Assembly (NCBI GenBank): GCA_024643305.1
Contig: JAHENE010000116.1
Location: 1 to 5,596, forward strand
DNA: 5,596 nucleotides
Direction of reading: 5' to 3'
DNA from: Thiobacillaceae bacterium
GTDB taxonomy: Bacteria; Pseudomonadota; Gammaproteobacteria; Burkholderiales; Thiobacillaceae
Shown here one piece after another: positions 1 to 5,596 of this stretch. The notes below the pieces were generated by a model. It had not been told where the DNA came from and did no database searches. It saw nothing but the letters and a program-made list of their open reading frames with translations. A program made the translations under genes and the position numbers. Position 1 is the first letter of the stretch, and each line of letters opens with the position of its first letter.

Positions 1-90
1 CGTGCGAGCCACTACAATCTCAAGATAATGGGGATGCTGGGCAGCGCGACCCGTCGGCTTGCGCAAATAATCACGCAAGCGGGTTGTCAT
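1..90 (-). CDS. 5' part of an unrecognised gene coupled to gyrA (truncated by window edge)
   Basis: An open frame begins with ATG at 90-88, overlapping the gyrA stop by one base (TGATG), and stays open for 30 codons to the window edge. The residues begin [15 protein letters not shown] and continue with a stretch ending HYLEIVVART. A purine-rich Shine-Dalgarno (GGGAG, 7 bases before the ATG) lies inside the last codons of gyrA, which together with the overlap makes this a convincing translated start. I do not recognise the family. In many betaproteobacteria serC follows gyrA, but SerC proteins start with a conserved FSAGPA-type motif that is absent here, so this is probably not serC. The visible part has no signal peptide; it is basic (several Arg/Lys) and then becomes hydrophobic at the cut edge. 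Being real is likely; function is unknown. Confidence 0.65.
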   Translation of the reverse strand, partial: MTTRLRDYLRKPTGRAAQHPHYLEIVVART

Positions 91-2633
91 CAATCCTCTC
101 CCTCGGCTTCCTGGATAGATTCAACACCGATCAGTTTCTGACCTTCATCCAGGTTGATAAGCGTGACCCCCTGGGTGGCTCGGCCCATTTCGCGGATTTC
201 CTTTATGCGGGTGCGGATCAGCACACCGCCATCGGTAATCAGCATGATCTCGTCGTCTTCCGTAACGAGGGTTGCGGCCACCACCTTGCCATTACGAGCT
301 GTGGTCTGAATGGCAATCATGCCTTGCGTGCCGCGCGCATGACGAGTGTATTCGGTGATCAAGGTACGCTTCCCGAAACCGTTTTCGGTGGCGGTCAGCA
401 CGGAATCGGTTTCATTTTCCGCAACCAGCAGCGAAATCACCTGTTTGCCGGATCCAAGGCGCATGCCGATCACGCCGCGAGCATTGCGTCCCATGGGCCG
501 CACATCGTTTTCGTCAAAGCGAACTGCCTTGCCACCGTCGGAGAAGAGCATCACATCATGCTTGCCATCGGTAATGGCCGCGCCAATCAGGTAATCGCTC
601 TCGTCCAGATTGACGGCAATGATGCCGGCTGTGCGCGGGCGAGAAAACTCTGTCAACGGCGTCTTCTTGACGATGCCATTCGATGTAGCCATGAACACGT
701 AGTGATCGTCATCGAAAGTCTTGACCGGCAGCAGAGTATTGATCTTTTCCCCTTCCACCAGCGGCAGCAAGTTGACGATGGGTTTGCCGCGGCTGGCGCG
801 GCCACCCTGTGGCACGTTGTAGACCTTGAGCCAGTACATGCGGCCGCGGTTGGAGAAGCACAGGATGTAGTCGTGGGTGTTGGCCACGAACAGTTTCTCG
901 ATGAAATCCTCGTCCTTGGTGCCTGCTGCCTGTTTGCCGCGTCCGCCGCGCTTTTGCGCACGGTAGTCGTCCATCGGCTGGGTCTTGATGTAGCCAGTGT
1001 GCGACAGGGTCACCACCATGTCTTCCGGCGCAATCAGGTCTTCCATCGACAGGTCCTGAGTGTCGGTAACGATTTGCGAGCGGCGCTTGTCACCAAACTG
1101 CTCGTTGACCTGATTGAGTTCGTCGCGAATGATCTGCGTCACCCGGGCAGGATTGGCCAGGATGTCGAGCAGATCGGCGATTCTCTCCATGACTTCCTTG
1201 TATTCGCCGACGATCTTGTCCTGTTCCAGATTGGTCAGGCGCTGCAACTGCATTTCAAGAATACGTTGAGCCTGCACATCCGACAGGTGATAGCCGTCCT
1301 TGTGCAGTCCATATTGCGGTGCCAAGCCGGCTGGCCGGGCCAGGTCGGCTGCAACCCGTGTCAGCATTTCCTCGACCAGCTTCGAGCGCCATGCCTTGCC
1401 CATGAGTTTTTCCTTGGCAAGGGCGGGTGTTTCGGAGGCCTTGATGATCTGGATTATTTCGTCGACGTTGGACAGAGCAACCGCCAGGCCTTCAAGGATA
1501 TGGCCGCGCTCGCGGGCCTTTCTGAGTTCGAATACCGTACGCCGCGTAATCACCTCGCGACGATGGCGCAGGAAGGCGTCAAGCATTTGCTTGAGATTCA
1601 GCAGGCGGGGCTGGCCGTCTTCCAGAGCCACCATGTTCATGCCAAAGGTGTCCTGCATCTGTGTGTCTTTGTACAGATTGTTCAGGATCACGTCGGCGTT
1701 TTCGCCGCGCTTGAGTTCAATAACGACGCGCATTCCAGATTTATCGGACTCATCGCGCAAATCTGAAATACCTTCTATCCGTTTATCGCGTACCAGTTCG
1801 CCGATTTTTATCAGCAGGTTGGCTTTGTTCACCTGATAGGGCAGCTCGTCGATGATGATGGCCTGGCGCTCGCCCTTGCCAATATCCTCGAAATGGCACT
1901 TGGCGCGCATAATCACGCGGCCGCGGCCGGTACGGTAGCCTTCCTTGACGCCAGACAGACCGTAAATGATGCCGGCAGTGGGAAAGTCCGGCGCCGGCAC
2001 CAGTTCGATCAATTCGTCGATGGTTGTTTCCGGGTTGTCCAGCAGTGCGAGGCAGGCTTTGCATACCTCAGTCAGGTTGTGCGGCGGAATGTTGGTGGCC
2101 ATACCGACTGCAATACCCGAACTGCCGTTGATCAGCAGATTGGGAATCTTCGCCGGCAATACCAGTGGTTCGTGCTCGGAGCCGTCGTAGTTGGGCCCGA
2201 AATCGACGGTTTCCCTGTCAATATCCGCCAGCATTTCATGGGCGATCTTGGCCATGCGGATTTCGGTGTATCGCATGGCGGCTGCGTTGTCGCCATCGAT
2301 GGAGCCAAAGTTGCCCTGGCCGTCGACCAGCATGTAGCGCAGGCTGAAATCCTGCGCCATGCGCACAATGGTGTCGTATACCGCCGTATCACCGTGGGGA
2401 TGGTACTTACCGATGACGTCGCCGACGATACGCGCCGACTTCTTGTAAGGCTTGTTCCAGTCGTTGTTCAATTCGCTCATGGCGAACAGCACACGACGGT
2501 GCACAGGCTTCAGGCCGTCTCTGACATCCGGCAGCGCCCGGCCCACGATCACGCTCATGGCGTAATCCAGGTAGGACCGGCGCATCTCCTCTTCCAGGCT
2601 GATTGGCAGGGTTTCTTTGGCGAACTGTTCCAT
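90..2633 (-). CDS. gyrA: DNA gyrase subunit A
   Basis: GyrA is the breakage-reunion subunit of DNA gyrase (A2B2 with GyrB); it cuts and rejoins both strands through a tyrosine and introduces negative supercoils using ATP. The 847-residue protein is slightly shorter than E. coli GyrA (875). The N-terminal winged-helix/tower part carries the active-site context AAMRYTE with Tyr122, the same number as in E. coli. The quinolone region reads [10 protein letters not shown], with Thr83 and Asp87, a normal sensitive-type state in many species. The C-terminal beta-pinwheel domain begins after about residue 530 and contains the GyrA box QKRGGRG at 560-566, which distinguishes it from topoisomerase IV ParC. 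The protein ends in a short acidic tail (EAEGED). The start is firm: the frame has a TAG stop 13 bases upstream and [16 protein letters not shown] is a family-typical N-terminus. Its Shine-Dalgarno is weak. It has an extended -10 promoter just upstream, is divergent from mtaD, and overlaps the next gene by one base. Confidence 0.98.
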   Translation of the reverse strand: MEQFAKETLPISLEEEMRRSYLDYAMSVIVGRALPDVRDGLKPVHRRVLFAMSELNNDWNKPYKKSARIVGDVIGKYHPHGDTAVYDTIVRMAQDFSLRYMLVDGQGNFGSIDGDNAAAMRYTEIRMAKIAHEMLADIDRETVDFGPNYDGSEHEPLVLPAKIPNLLINGSSGIAVGMATNIPPHNLTEVCKACLALLDNPETTIDELIELVPAPDFPTAGIIYGLSGVKEGYRTGRGRVIMRAKCHFEDIGKGERQAIIIDELPYQVNKANLLIKIGELVRDKRIEGISDLRDESDKSGMRVVIELKRGENADVILNNLYKDTQMQDTFGMNMVALEDGQPRLLNLKQMLDAFLRHRREVITRRTVFELRKARERGHILEGLAVALSNVDEIIQIIKASETPALAKEKLMGKAWRSKLVEEMLTRVAADLARPAGLAPQYGLHKDGYHLSDVQAQRILEMQLQRLTNLEQDKIVGEYKEVMERIADLLDILANPARVTQIIRDELNQVNEQFGDKRRSQIVTDTQDLSMEDLIAPEDMVVTLSHTGYIKTQPMDDYRAQKRGGRGKQAAGTKDEDFIEKLFVANTHDYILCFSNRGRMYWLKVYNVPQGGRASRGKPIVNLLPLVEGEKINTLLPVKTFDDDHYVFMATSNGIVKKTPLTEFSRPRTAGIIAVNLDESDYLIGAAITDGKHDVMLFSDGGKAVRFDENDVRPMGRNARGVIGMRLGSGKQVISLLVAENETDSVLTATENGFGKRTLITEYTRHARGTQGMIAIQTTARNGKVVAATLVTEDDEIMLITDGGVLIRTRIKEIREMGRATQGVTLINLDEGQKLIGVESIQEAEGED
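94..104 (-). promoter_or_regulatory. Ribosome binding site of the gene downstream of gyrA
   Basis: Read on the minus strand, the segment is GAGGGAGAGGA, a strong anti-16S match, placed with GGGAG 7 bases and AGGA 3 bases before the ATG at 90. It coincides with the codons for the acidic C-terminus of GyrA (Glu-Gly-Glu-Asp). It is the best Shine-Dalgarno in the window and decides the start of the partial gene. Confidence 0.6.
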
Positions 2634-2664
2634 GACCCGCTTTATCTATGAATCGAAAGGCGAG

Positions 2665-2673
2665 ATTTTAGCA
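2665..2673 (-). promoter_or_regulatory. Candidate extended -10 promoter of gyrA
   Basis: On the minus strand the sequence is TGCTAAAAT, an extended -10 (TG-N-TAAAAT, five of six matches to TATAAT). It would start transcription near 2658, giving a leader of about 25 bases before the gyrA ATG. No good -35 hexamer is seen at 16-18 bases, which extended -10 promoters can tolerate. It is assigned from sequence match only. Confidence 0.5.
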
Positions 2674-2729
2674 TGGTCTGTTTGTCCGCCCGGCTTCCCT
2701 GCATGATCGATTACAGCGACAATGCCGCC

Positions 2730-4043
2730 ATGGCCCAACCTGTCGATTTATTGATTCTTCCCCGCTGGATCATCCCGGTACAGCCCGCCGGCATGCTCGT
2801 CAACCACGCGCTGGCAGTAAAGGCCGGGCGTATTGTCGACATCTGTCCGGCAGACGAGGCCCCCAGCCGCTTCGCCGCGCGCGAAACCGTCGAACTACCC
2901 GAGCACGCCCTCATTCCGGGCTTGATCAACCTGCACACCCATGCGGCGATGAGCCTCTTGCGCGGTTTTGGCGATGACATGCCGCTCATGGCATGGCTGA
3001 AAGACAAAATCTGGCCGGCCGAACAGGCGCACGTTTCAGCCGATTTCGTGCGCGACGGCTCCCTGCTGGCCTGTGCCGAAATGCTGTCTTCAGGCACCAC
3101 CTGCTTCAACGACATGTACTTCTTCCCCGGCGCGACAGCGGATGCCGCGCAGGATGCGGGGATGCGAGCAGTCATCGGCATGGTCGCGATGGACTTCCCC
3201 ACCGCCTATGCCGCCGACGCCGAGGATTATCTCAACAAGGGATTGGCGGTTCGTGACCGTTACAAGGGCGAGGACCGCATGTCCTTTACCTTCGCCCCGC
3301 ATGCCCCCTATACCATTTCCGATGACGCGCTAGGCAGGATCGGCGTGCTGGCCGAGCAGCTTGATGTGCCCGTACATATCCACCTGCACGAAACGCTGGA
3401 CGAAATCCGTGACAGTCTTTCCCGATTCAATATGCGGCCGCTGGAGCGCATTGCCGCCGCCGGCTTGCTGTCGCCCCGGCTCATAGCCGTGCATGCAGTG
3501 CACTTGCTGGATGGCGAGATCGAAACCCTGGCCAAATTCGGCTGCAATCTTGTCCACTGCCCGGCCTCCAACCTGAAACTTGCGAGCGGTCTGCCCGCGG
3601 TGAAAAAATGGCTCGACGCCGGCATCAACCTCGGTATCGGCACGGATGGCGCCGCCAGCAACAACCGCCTCGACATGTTTGCGGAAATGCGCCTTGCCGC
3701 CCTCCTGGCCAAAGGCGTAGCAGGCGATGCTGCCGCACTGCCAGCAGCAAGAGCGCTGGAAGCAGCCACCCTGGGCGGGGCGCGCGCTTTGGGAATGGAG
3801 TCTCAGACCGGTTCGCTCACGCCAGGGAAATGGGCGGACATGACCGCCGTCAATTTGGGCGGCCTCAATACTCAGCCCGTGTTCGATCCCATATCGCATC
3901 TGGTTTATGTTGCCGGCCGCGAACAGGTCAGCCAGGTATGGGTAGGTGGTGAACTCAAATATGCCGAAGGCCGGCTGTCTTCGGTCAACATGTCAGACTT
4001 GAAAGCGCGACTGGCCTATTGGCGCGATAAACTAGCGCCATGA
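2730..4043 (+). CDS. mtaD: 5-methylthioadenosine/S-adenosylhomocysteine deaminase (TRZ/ATZ-type amidohydrolase)
   Basis: This is a cytosolic metal-dependent amidohydrolase that, in the characterised family, deaminates S-adenosylhomocysteine and methylthioadenosine to the inosyl compounds. From the start at 2730 it has 437 residues, normal for the family. Visible motifs: the metal pair in NLHTH (His69, His71) after a short beta-sandwich N-terminus; APHAPYT near 189-195; HIHLHE with metal ligand His218 and catalytic Glu221; a His pair in AVHAVHL (255, 258); [11 protein letters not shown] near 277-287; and GTDGAASNN with metal ligand Asp306. All expected catalytic residues are present. The start is uncertain: ATGs at 2673 and 2703 are in frame, but [17 protein letters not shown] matches family N-termini, and the 19 extra residues do not. 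Another deamination substrate (guanine- or triazine-like) cannot be excluded. It heads an operon with ubiG; its stop is ATGA with the next small frame. Confidence 0.9.
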   Translation: MAQPVDLLILPRWIIPVQPAGMLVNHALAVKAGRIVDICPADEAPSRFAARETVELPEHALIPGLINLHTHAAMSLLRGFGDDMPLMAWLKDKIWPAEQAHVSADFVRDGSLLACAEMLSSGTTCFNDMYFFPGATADAAQDAGMRAVIGMVAMDFPTAYAADAEDYLNKGLAVRDRYKGEDRMSFTFAPHAPYTISDDALGRIGVLAEQLDVPVHIHLHETLDEIRDSLSRFNMRPLERIAAAGLLSPRLIAVHAVHLLDGEIETLAKFGCNLVHCPASNLKLASGLPAVKKWLDAGINLGIGTDGAASNNRLDMFAEMRLAALLAKGVAGDAAALPAARALEAATLGGARALGMESQTGSLTPGKWADMTAVNLGGLNTQPVFDPISHLVYVAGREQVSQVWVGGELKYAEGRLSSVNMSDLKARLAYWRDKLAP

Positions 4044-4066
4044 ACACTTTTCCGATCCGCACATGA
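4040..4066 (+). other. 8-codon mini reading frame bridging mtaD and ubiG
   Basis: ATG at 4040-4042 overlaps the mtaD stop (ATGA, 4040-4043) and encodes MNTFPIRT; its stop TGA at 4064-4066 overlaps the ubiG start (ATGA, 4063-4066). It has no Shine-Dalgarno of its own. A ribosome ending mtaD could reinitiate here and be delivered to the ubiG ATG, which also lacks one. Coincidence is possible, so it is listed as a candidate coupling element and not as a functional peptide gene. Confidence 0.3.
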
Positions 4067-4767
4067 GTAACGTCGACGCCACCGAAATTGACAAGTTTTC
4101 CGAGCTCGCCCACCGCTGGTGGGACCCGAATTCGGAATTCAAGCCCTTGCACGACATCAATCCGCTGCGCCTGGACTGGATCGACGGCCATGCGGGCCTG
4201 GACGGCAAGCAGGCAATCGACGTGGGCTGCGGTGGCGGCATCCTCAGCGAATCCATGGCCGACAAGGGCGCAGAAGTCACCGGCATCGACATGGGTGAAA
4301 AAGCCCTCAAGGTCGCGCGCCTGCACCTGCTGGAATCCGGCCGACAGGTCACCTACCGCCATGTCGCCGCAGAAGACATGGCAGCCGAGAATCCAGCGGG
4401 TTTCGACGTCGTCACCTGCATGGAAATGCTCGAACACGTGCCCAGCCCCGCCAGCATCGTCGCTGCCTGCGCACAACTCGCCAAGCCCGGCGGCTGGGTA
4501 TTCTTCTCCACCCTCAACCGCAATCTCAAAAGCTATGCCTTTGCCGTGCTAGGTGCGGAATATCTGCTGAAAATGCTGCCCAAGGGCACGCACGACTACG
4601 CCAAATTCATCCAGCCCGCCGAACTGGCTGCTTTTGCCCGCGGCTCCGGGCTGGAAGTCGTCGACCTCATCGGCATGACCTACAACCCGCTGACAAAGAC
4701 CTACGCCCTGGAAAAAGACACCGGCGTGAATTACCTGTTGGCCTGCCGAAAACCGGCAACCGATTGA
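4063..4767 (+). CDS. ubiG: Ubiquinone biosynthesis O-methyltransferase UbiG
   Basis: UbiG performs both O-methylations in ubiquinone synthesis (2-polyprenyl-6-hydroxyphenol and 3-demethylubiquinol), using S-adenosylmethionine at the inner face of the cytoplasmic membrane. The 234-residue protein aligns by eye over its whole length with E. coli UbiG (240). Residues 11-37 carry the signature [24 protein letters not shown]. The Rossmann methyltransferase motifs follow: DVGCGGG at 53-59, GIDMG at 74-78, [12 protein letters not shown] at 115-126, and [14 protein letters not shown] at 141-154. The [15 protein letters not shown] segment (164-178) matches the region that helps E. coli UbiG bind membrane lipids. 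The ATG at 4063 is the only start available: an in-frame TAG lies 30 bases upstream with no ATG, GTG or TTG between. There is no Shine-Dalgarno, so translation probably depends on the upstream gene. One base separates it from the next gene. Confidence 0.97.
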   Translation: MSNVDATEIDKFSELAHRWWDPNSEFKPLHDINPLRLDWIDGHAGLDGKQAIDVGCGGGILSESMADKGAEVTGIDMGEKALKVARLHLLESGRQVTYRHVAAEDMAAENPAGFDVVTCMEMLEHVPSPASIVAACAQLAKPGGWVFFSTLNRNLKSYAFAVLGAEYLLKMLPKGTHDYAKFIQPAELAAFARGSGLEVVDLIGMTYNPLTKTYALEKDTGVNYLLACRKPATD

Positions 4768-4768
4768 C

Positions 4769-5419
4769 ATGGTCAACGCCGTTCTCTTCGATCTTGACGG
4801 CACCCTGGTCGATACCGCACCTGACCTGGGCTATGCACTGAATCTGCAACGCGGCGTGCATGGACTGCCTCCCCTGCCGGATGAGGTCATCCGTCCGCAA
4901 GCCTCACATGGCGCACGCGGCCTGTTGATGCTGGGCTTCGGGATCAACCCTGAAGACAGCGGCTTTAATCCCATGCGCCAGGAATTCCTGCAACTCTATG
5001 CCGACAACCTCTGCCGCCATTCCCGACTCTTTGATGGCATGGCCGAGTTGTTAGCCGAACTCGAAACCCGCAAGCTGCCGTGGGGCGTGGTCACCAACAA
5101 ACCCGCGCGTTTCACCGAGCCTCTGCTTTCGCTGCTTGACCTGACGGACCGTGCTGCCTGCATCGTTTCCGGAGATACCTGTCCCGAACCCAAGCCGCAT
5201 CCAGGCCCCCTCCTCCACGCTTGTTCGCTTCTGAACATACCGGCCGAACACTGCCTCTATGTGGGCGATGCCGAACGCGATGTCGAGGCGGCCCGCAATG
5301 CCGGCATGCCCTGCGTCATCGCCCATTACGGCTATCTGGGCGAAACCGACCAGCCTGACGCCTGGGGCGCTGACGGCCTTATCCACCAGCCGCAGGAACT
5401 CATTAAATTTCTGGCCTAA
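4769..5419 (+). CDS. HAD-family phosphatase: MupP-like (N-acetylmuramic acid 6-phosphate) or phosphoglycolate phosphatase
   Basis: A cytosolic haloacid dehalogenase superfamily phosphatase of 216 residues with all four motifs. Motif I is FDLDGTLVDT with nucleophile Asp8 and acid-base Asp10; motif II is the TN of VVTNKP (Thr109); motif III is Lys142 in EPKPHPGPLL; motif IV is YVGDAERD with Asp167 and Asp171. A helical cap lies at about 17-85. Such proteins beside ubiG are usually named Gph (2-phosphoglycolate to glycolate). However, the features SHGARGL, HSRLFDGM, WGVVTNKPARF and YGYLGE...WGAD closely resemble my recollection of Pseudomonas MupP, also encoded next to ubiG, which dephosphorylates MurNAc-6-phosphate in peptidoglycan recycling. 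I therefore leave the symbol open. The start is the only sensible one, one base after the ubiG stop; there is no Shine-Dalgarno, consistent with coupling. The protein is complete; no Rho-independent terminator follows. Confidence 0.93.
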   Translation: MVNAVLFDLDGTLVDTAPDLGYALNLQRGVHGLPPLPDEVIRPQASHGARGLLMLGFGINPEDSGFNPMRQEFLQLYADNLCRHSRLFDGMAELLAELETRKLPWGVVTNKPARFTEPLLSLLDLTDRAACIVSGDTCPEPKPHPGPLLHACSLLNIPAEHCLYVGDAERDVEAARNAGMPCVIAHYGYLGETDQPDAWGADGLIHQPQELIKFLA

Positions 5420-5466
5420 CACGCGAATTCACTTGAACTTTCTCGCCTGAACCCCATCTGAGGTAA

Positions 5467-5472
5467 TACAAT
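5467..5472 (+). promoter_or_regulatory. Candidate -10 element of the ssrA promoter
   Basis: TACAAT matches five of six bases of the -10 consensus and is preceded by TAA (TAATACAAT). Transcription would begin around 5479-5480, leaving a leader of about 12 bases before the mature tmRNA 5' end at 5492, to be removed by RNase P. No convincing -35 is found at the right distance, so strength and exact use are uncertain. Confidence 0.4.
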
Positions 5473-5491
5473 GCAATTGCTAAGTTTCCCA

Positions 5492-5596
5492 GGGGCCGAC
5501 CTGGCTTCGACGTGGGTCGCAAAGCAGCGCAGGGCATACCGAGGGTCAGAGCACCTCGTTAATCCAACTGAAAACATTTAGTCGCAAACGACGAAA
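5492..5596 (+). ncRNA. ssrA: Transfer-messenger RNA (tmRNA), 5' part, cut by window edge
   Basis: tmRNA with SmpB and Ala-charging rescues stalled ribosomes and tags the unfinished protein for proteolysis. The 5' end GGGGCCG forms the acceptor strand and is followed by the conserved GGCTTCGACG of the tRNA-like D-loop. A first pseudoknot is visible: stem CGAGG (5540-5544) with CCTCG (5554-5558), and TCAG (5546-5549) with CTGA (5568-5571). Then TAGTCGCAAACGACGAAA matches the highly conserved resume region; the resume codon GCA is at 5584-5586 and the tag begins Ala-Asn-Asp-Glu, cut in the fifth codon. The other pseudoknots, rest of the tag and 3' half lie outside. The order is one-piece (standard), as far as seen. 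It lies 72 bases after the phosphatase gene on the same strand. Confidence 0.97.

Noticed and set aside
84..1766. 560-codon plus-strand open frame opposite gyrA
   Set aside because: It lies wholly antisense to an unmistakable gyrA; its translation has no recognisable domain and is explained by codon bias of the opposite strand (few codons giving antisense stops).
2366..2400. GyrA Thr83 as a possible quinolone-resistance change
   Set aside because: Thr at this position with Asp87 is the natural sensitive-type residue in many bacteria, so it does not indicate resistance.
1893..2651. 252-codon plus-strand open frame opposite the start of gyrA
   Set aside because: Shadow of the conserved GyrA N-terminal domain; no plausible ribosome site or family.
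3308..3899. Overlapping minus-strand open frames of 153 and 189 codons within mtaD
   Set aside because: Both are antisense to the catalytic core of MtaD, low-complexity Ala/Arg/Gly-rich or without motifs, and have no promoter or ribosome site.
5428..5437. TTCA-CT-TGAA inverted repeat as a terminator
   Set aside because: A four-base stem with a two-base loop and no following T-run cannot act as an intrinsic terminator.
5433..5438. TTGAAC as a -35 box for ssrA
   Set aside because: It lies 28 bases before the TACAAT -10, too far; with 17-base spacing the matching -10 would be ATCTGA, a poor match.
1..5596. Mobile element, CRISPR array or novel defence-type system
   Set aside because: No transposase, repeat array, terminal repeats or atypical-composition segment is visible; all space is filled by core genes with short spacers.

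Overview
The window looks like chromosomal DNA from a moderately GC-rich proteobacterium, most likely a betaproteobacterium. The reasons are a GyrA numbered like that of E. coli up to the GyrA box, a ubiquinone-type UbiG, the ubiG-phosphatase gene pair found near gyrA in beta- and gammaproteobacteria, and a proteobacterial tmRNA whose tag begins Ala-Asn-Asp-Glu. Assignment below class level is not possible from this sequence alone.

Layout: on the minus strand, a complete gyrA (90-2633) is followed by the first 30 codons of an unrecognised gene (90 to 1) that overlaps the gyrA stop as TGATG. Between the divergent starts of gyrA and mtaD is about 96 bases holding a good extended -10 promoter for gyrA. 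On the plus strand, a tight three-gene operon follows: an amidohydrolase-type deaminase (MtaD; methylthioadenosine/S-adenosylhomocysteine deaminase), ubiG, and a HAD phosphatase (Gph or, more probably, MupP). After a 72-base spacer come the first 105 bases of ssrA (tmRNA), with its 5' acceptor strand, first pseudoknot and the first four tag codons. The right edge cuts ssrA.

How the genes work together: UbiG uses S-adenosylmethionine and releases S-adenosylhomocysteine, a product inhibitor that MtaD-type enzymes can deaminate, so the first two genes plausibly form a methylation and by-product clearing pair. The third gene is co-translated by position but probably serves housekeeping phosphate-ester hydrolysis: 2-phosphoglycolate, or MurNAc-6-phosphate in cell-wall recycling. 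GyrA (supercoiling) and tmRNA (ribosome rescue) are essential or near-essential housekeeping functions.

This is mostly an ordinary core-genome region. I see no mobile element, CRISPR array or clearly new system. The points worth a second look are the 8-codon reading frame joining mtaD to ubiG by two ATGA overlaps, the Gph/MupP identity question, the unidentified gene coupled to gyrA, and the ambiguous mtaD start on top of the gyrA promoter.
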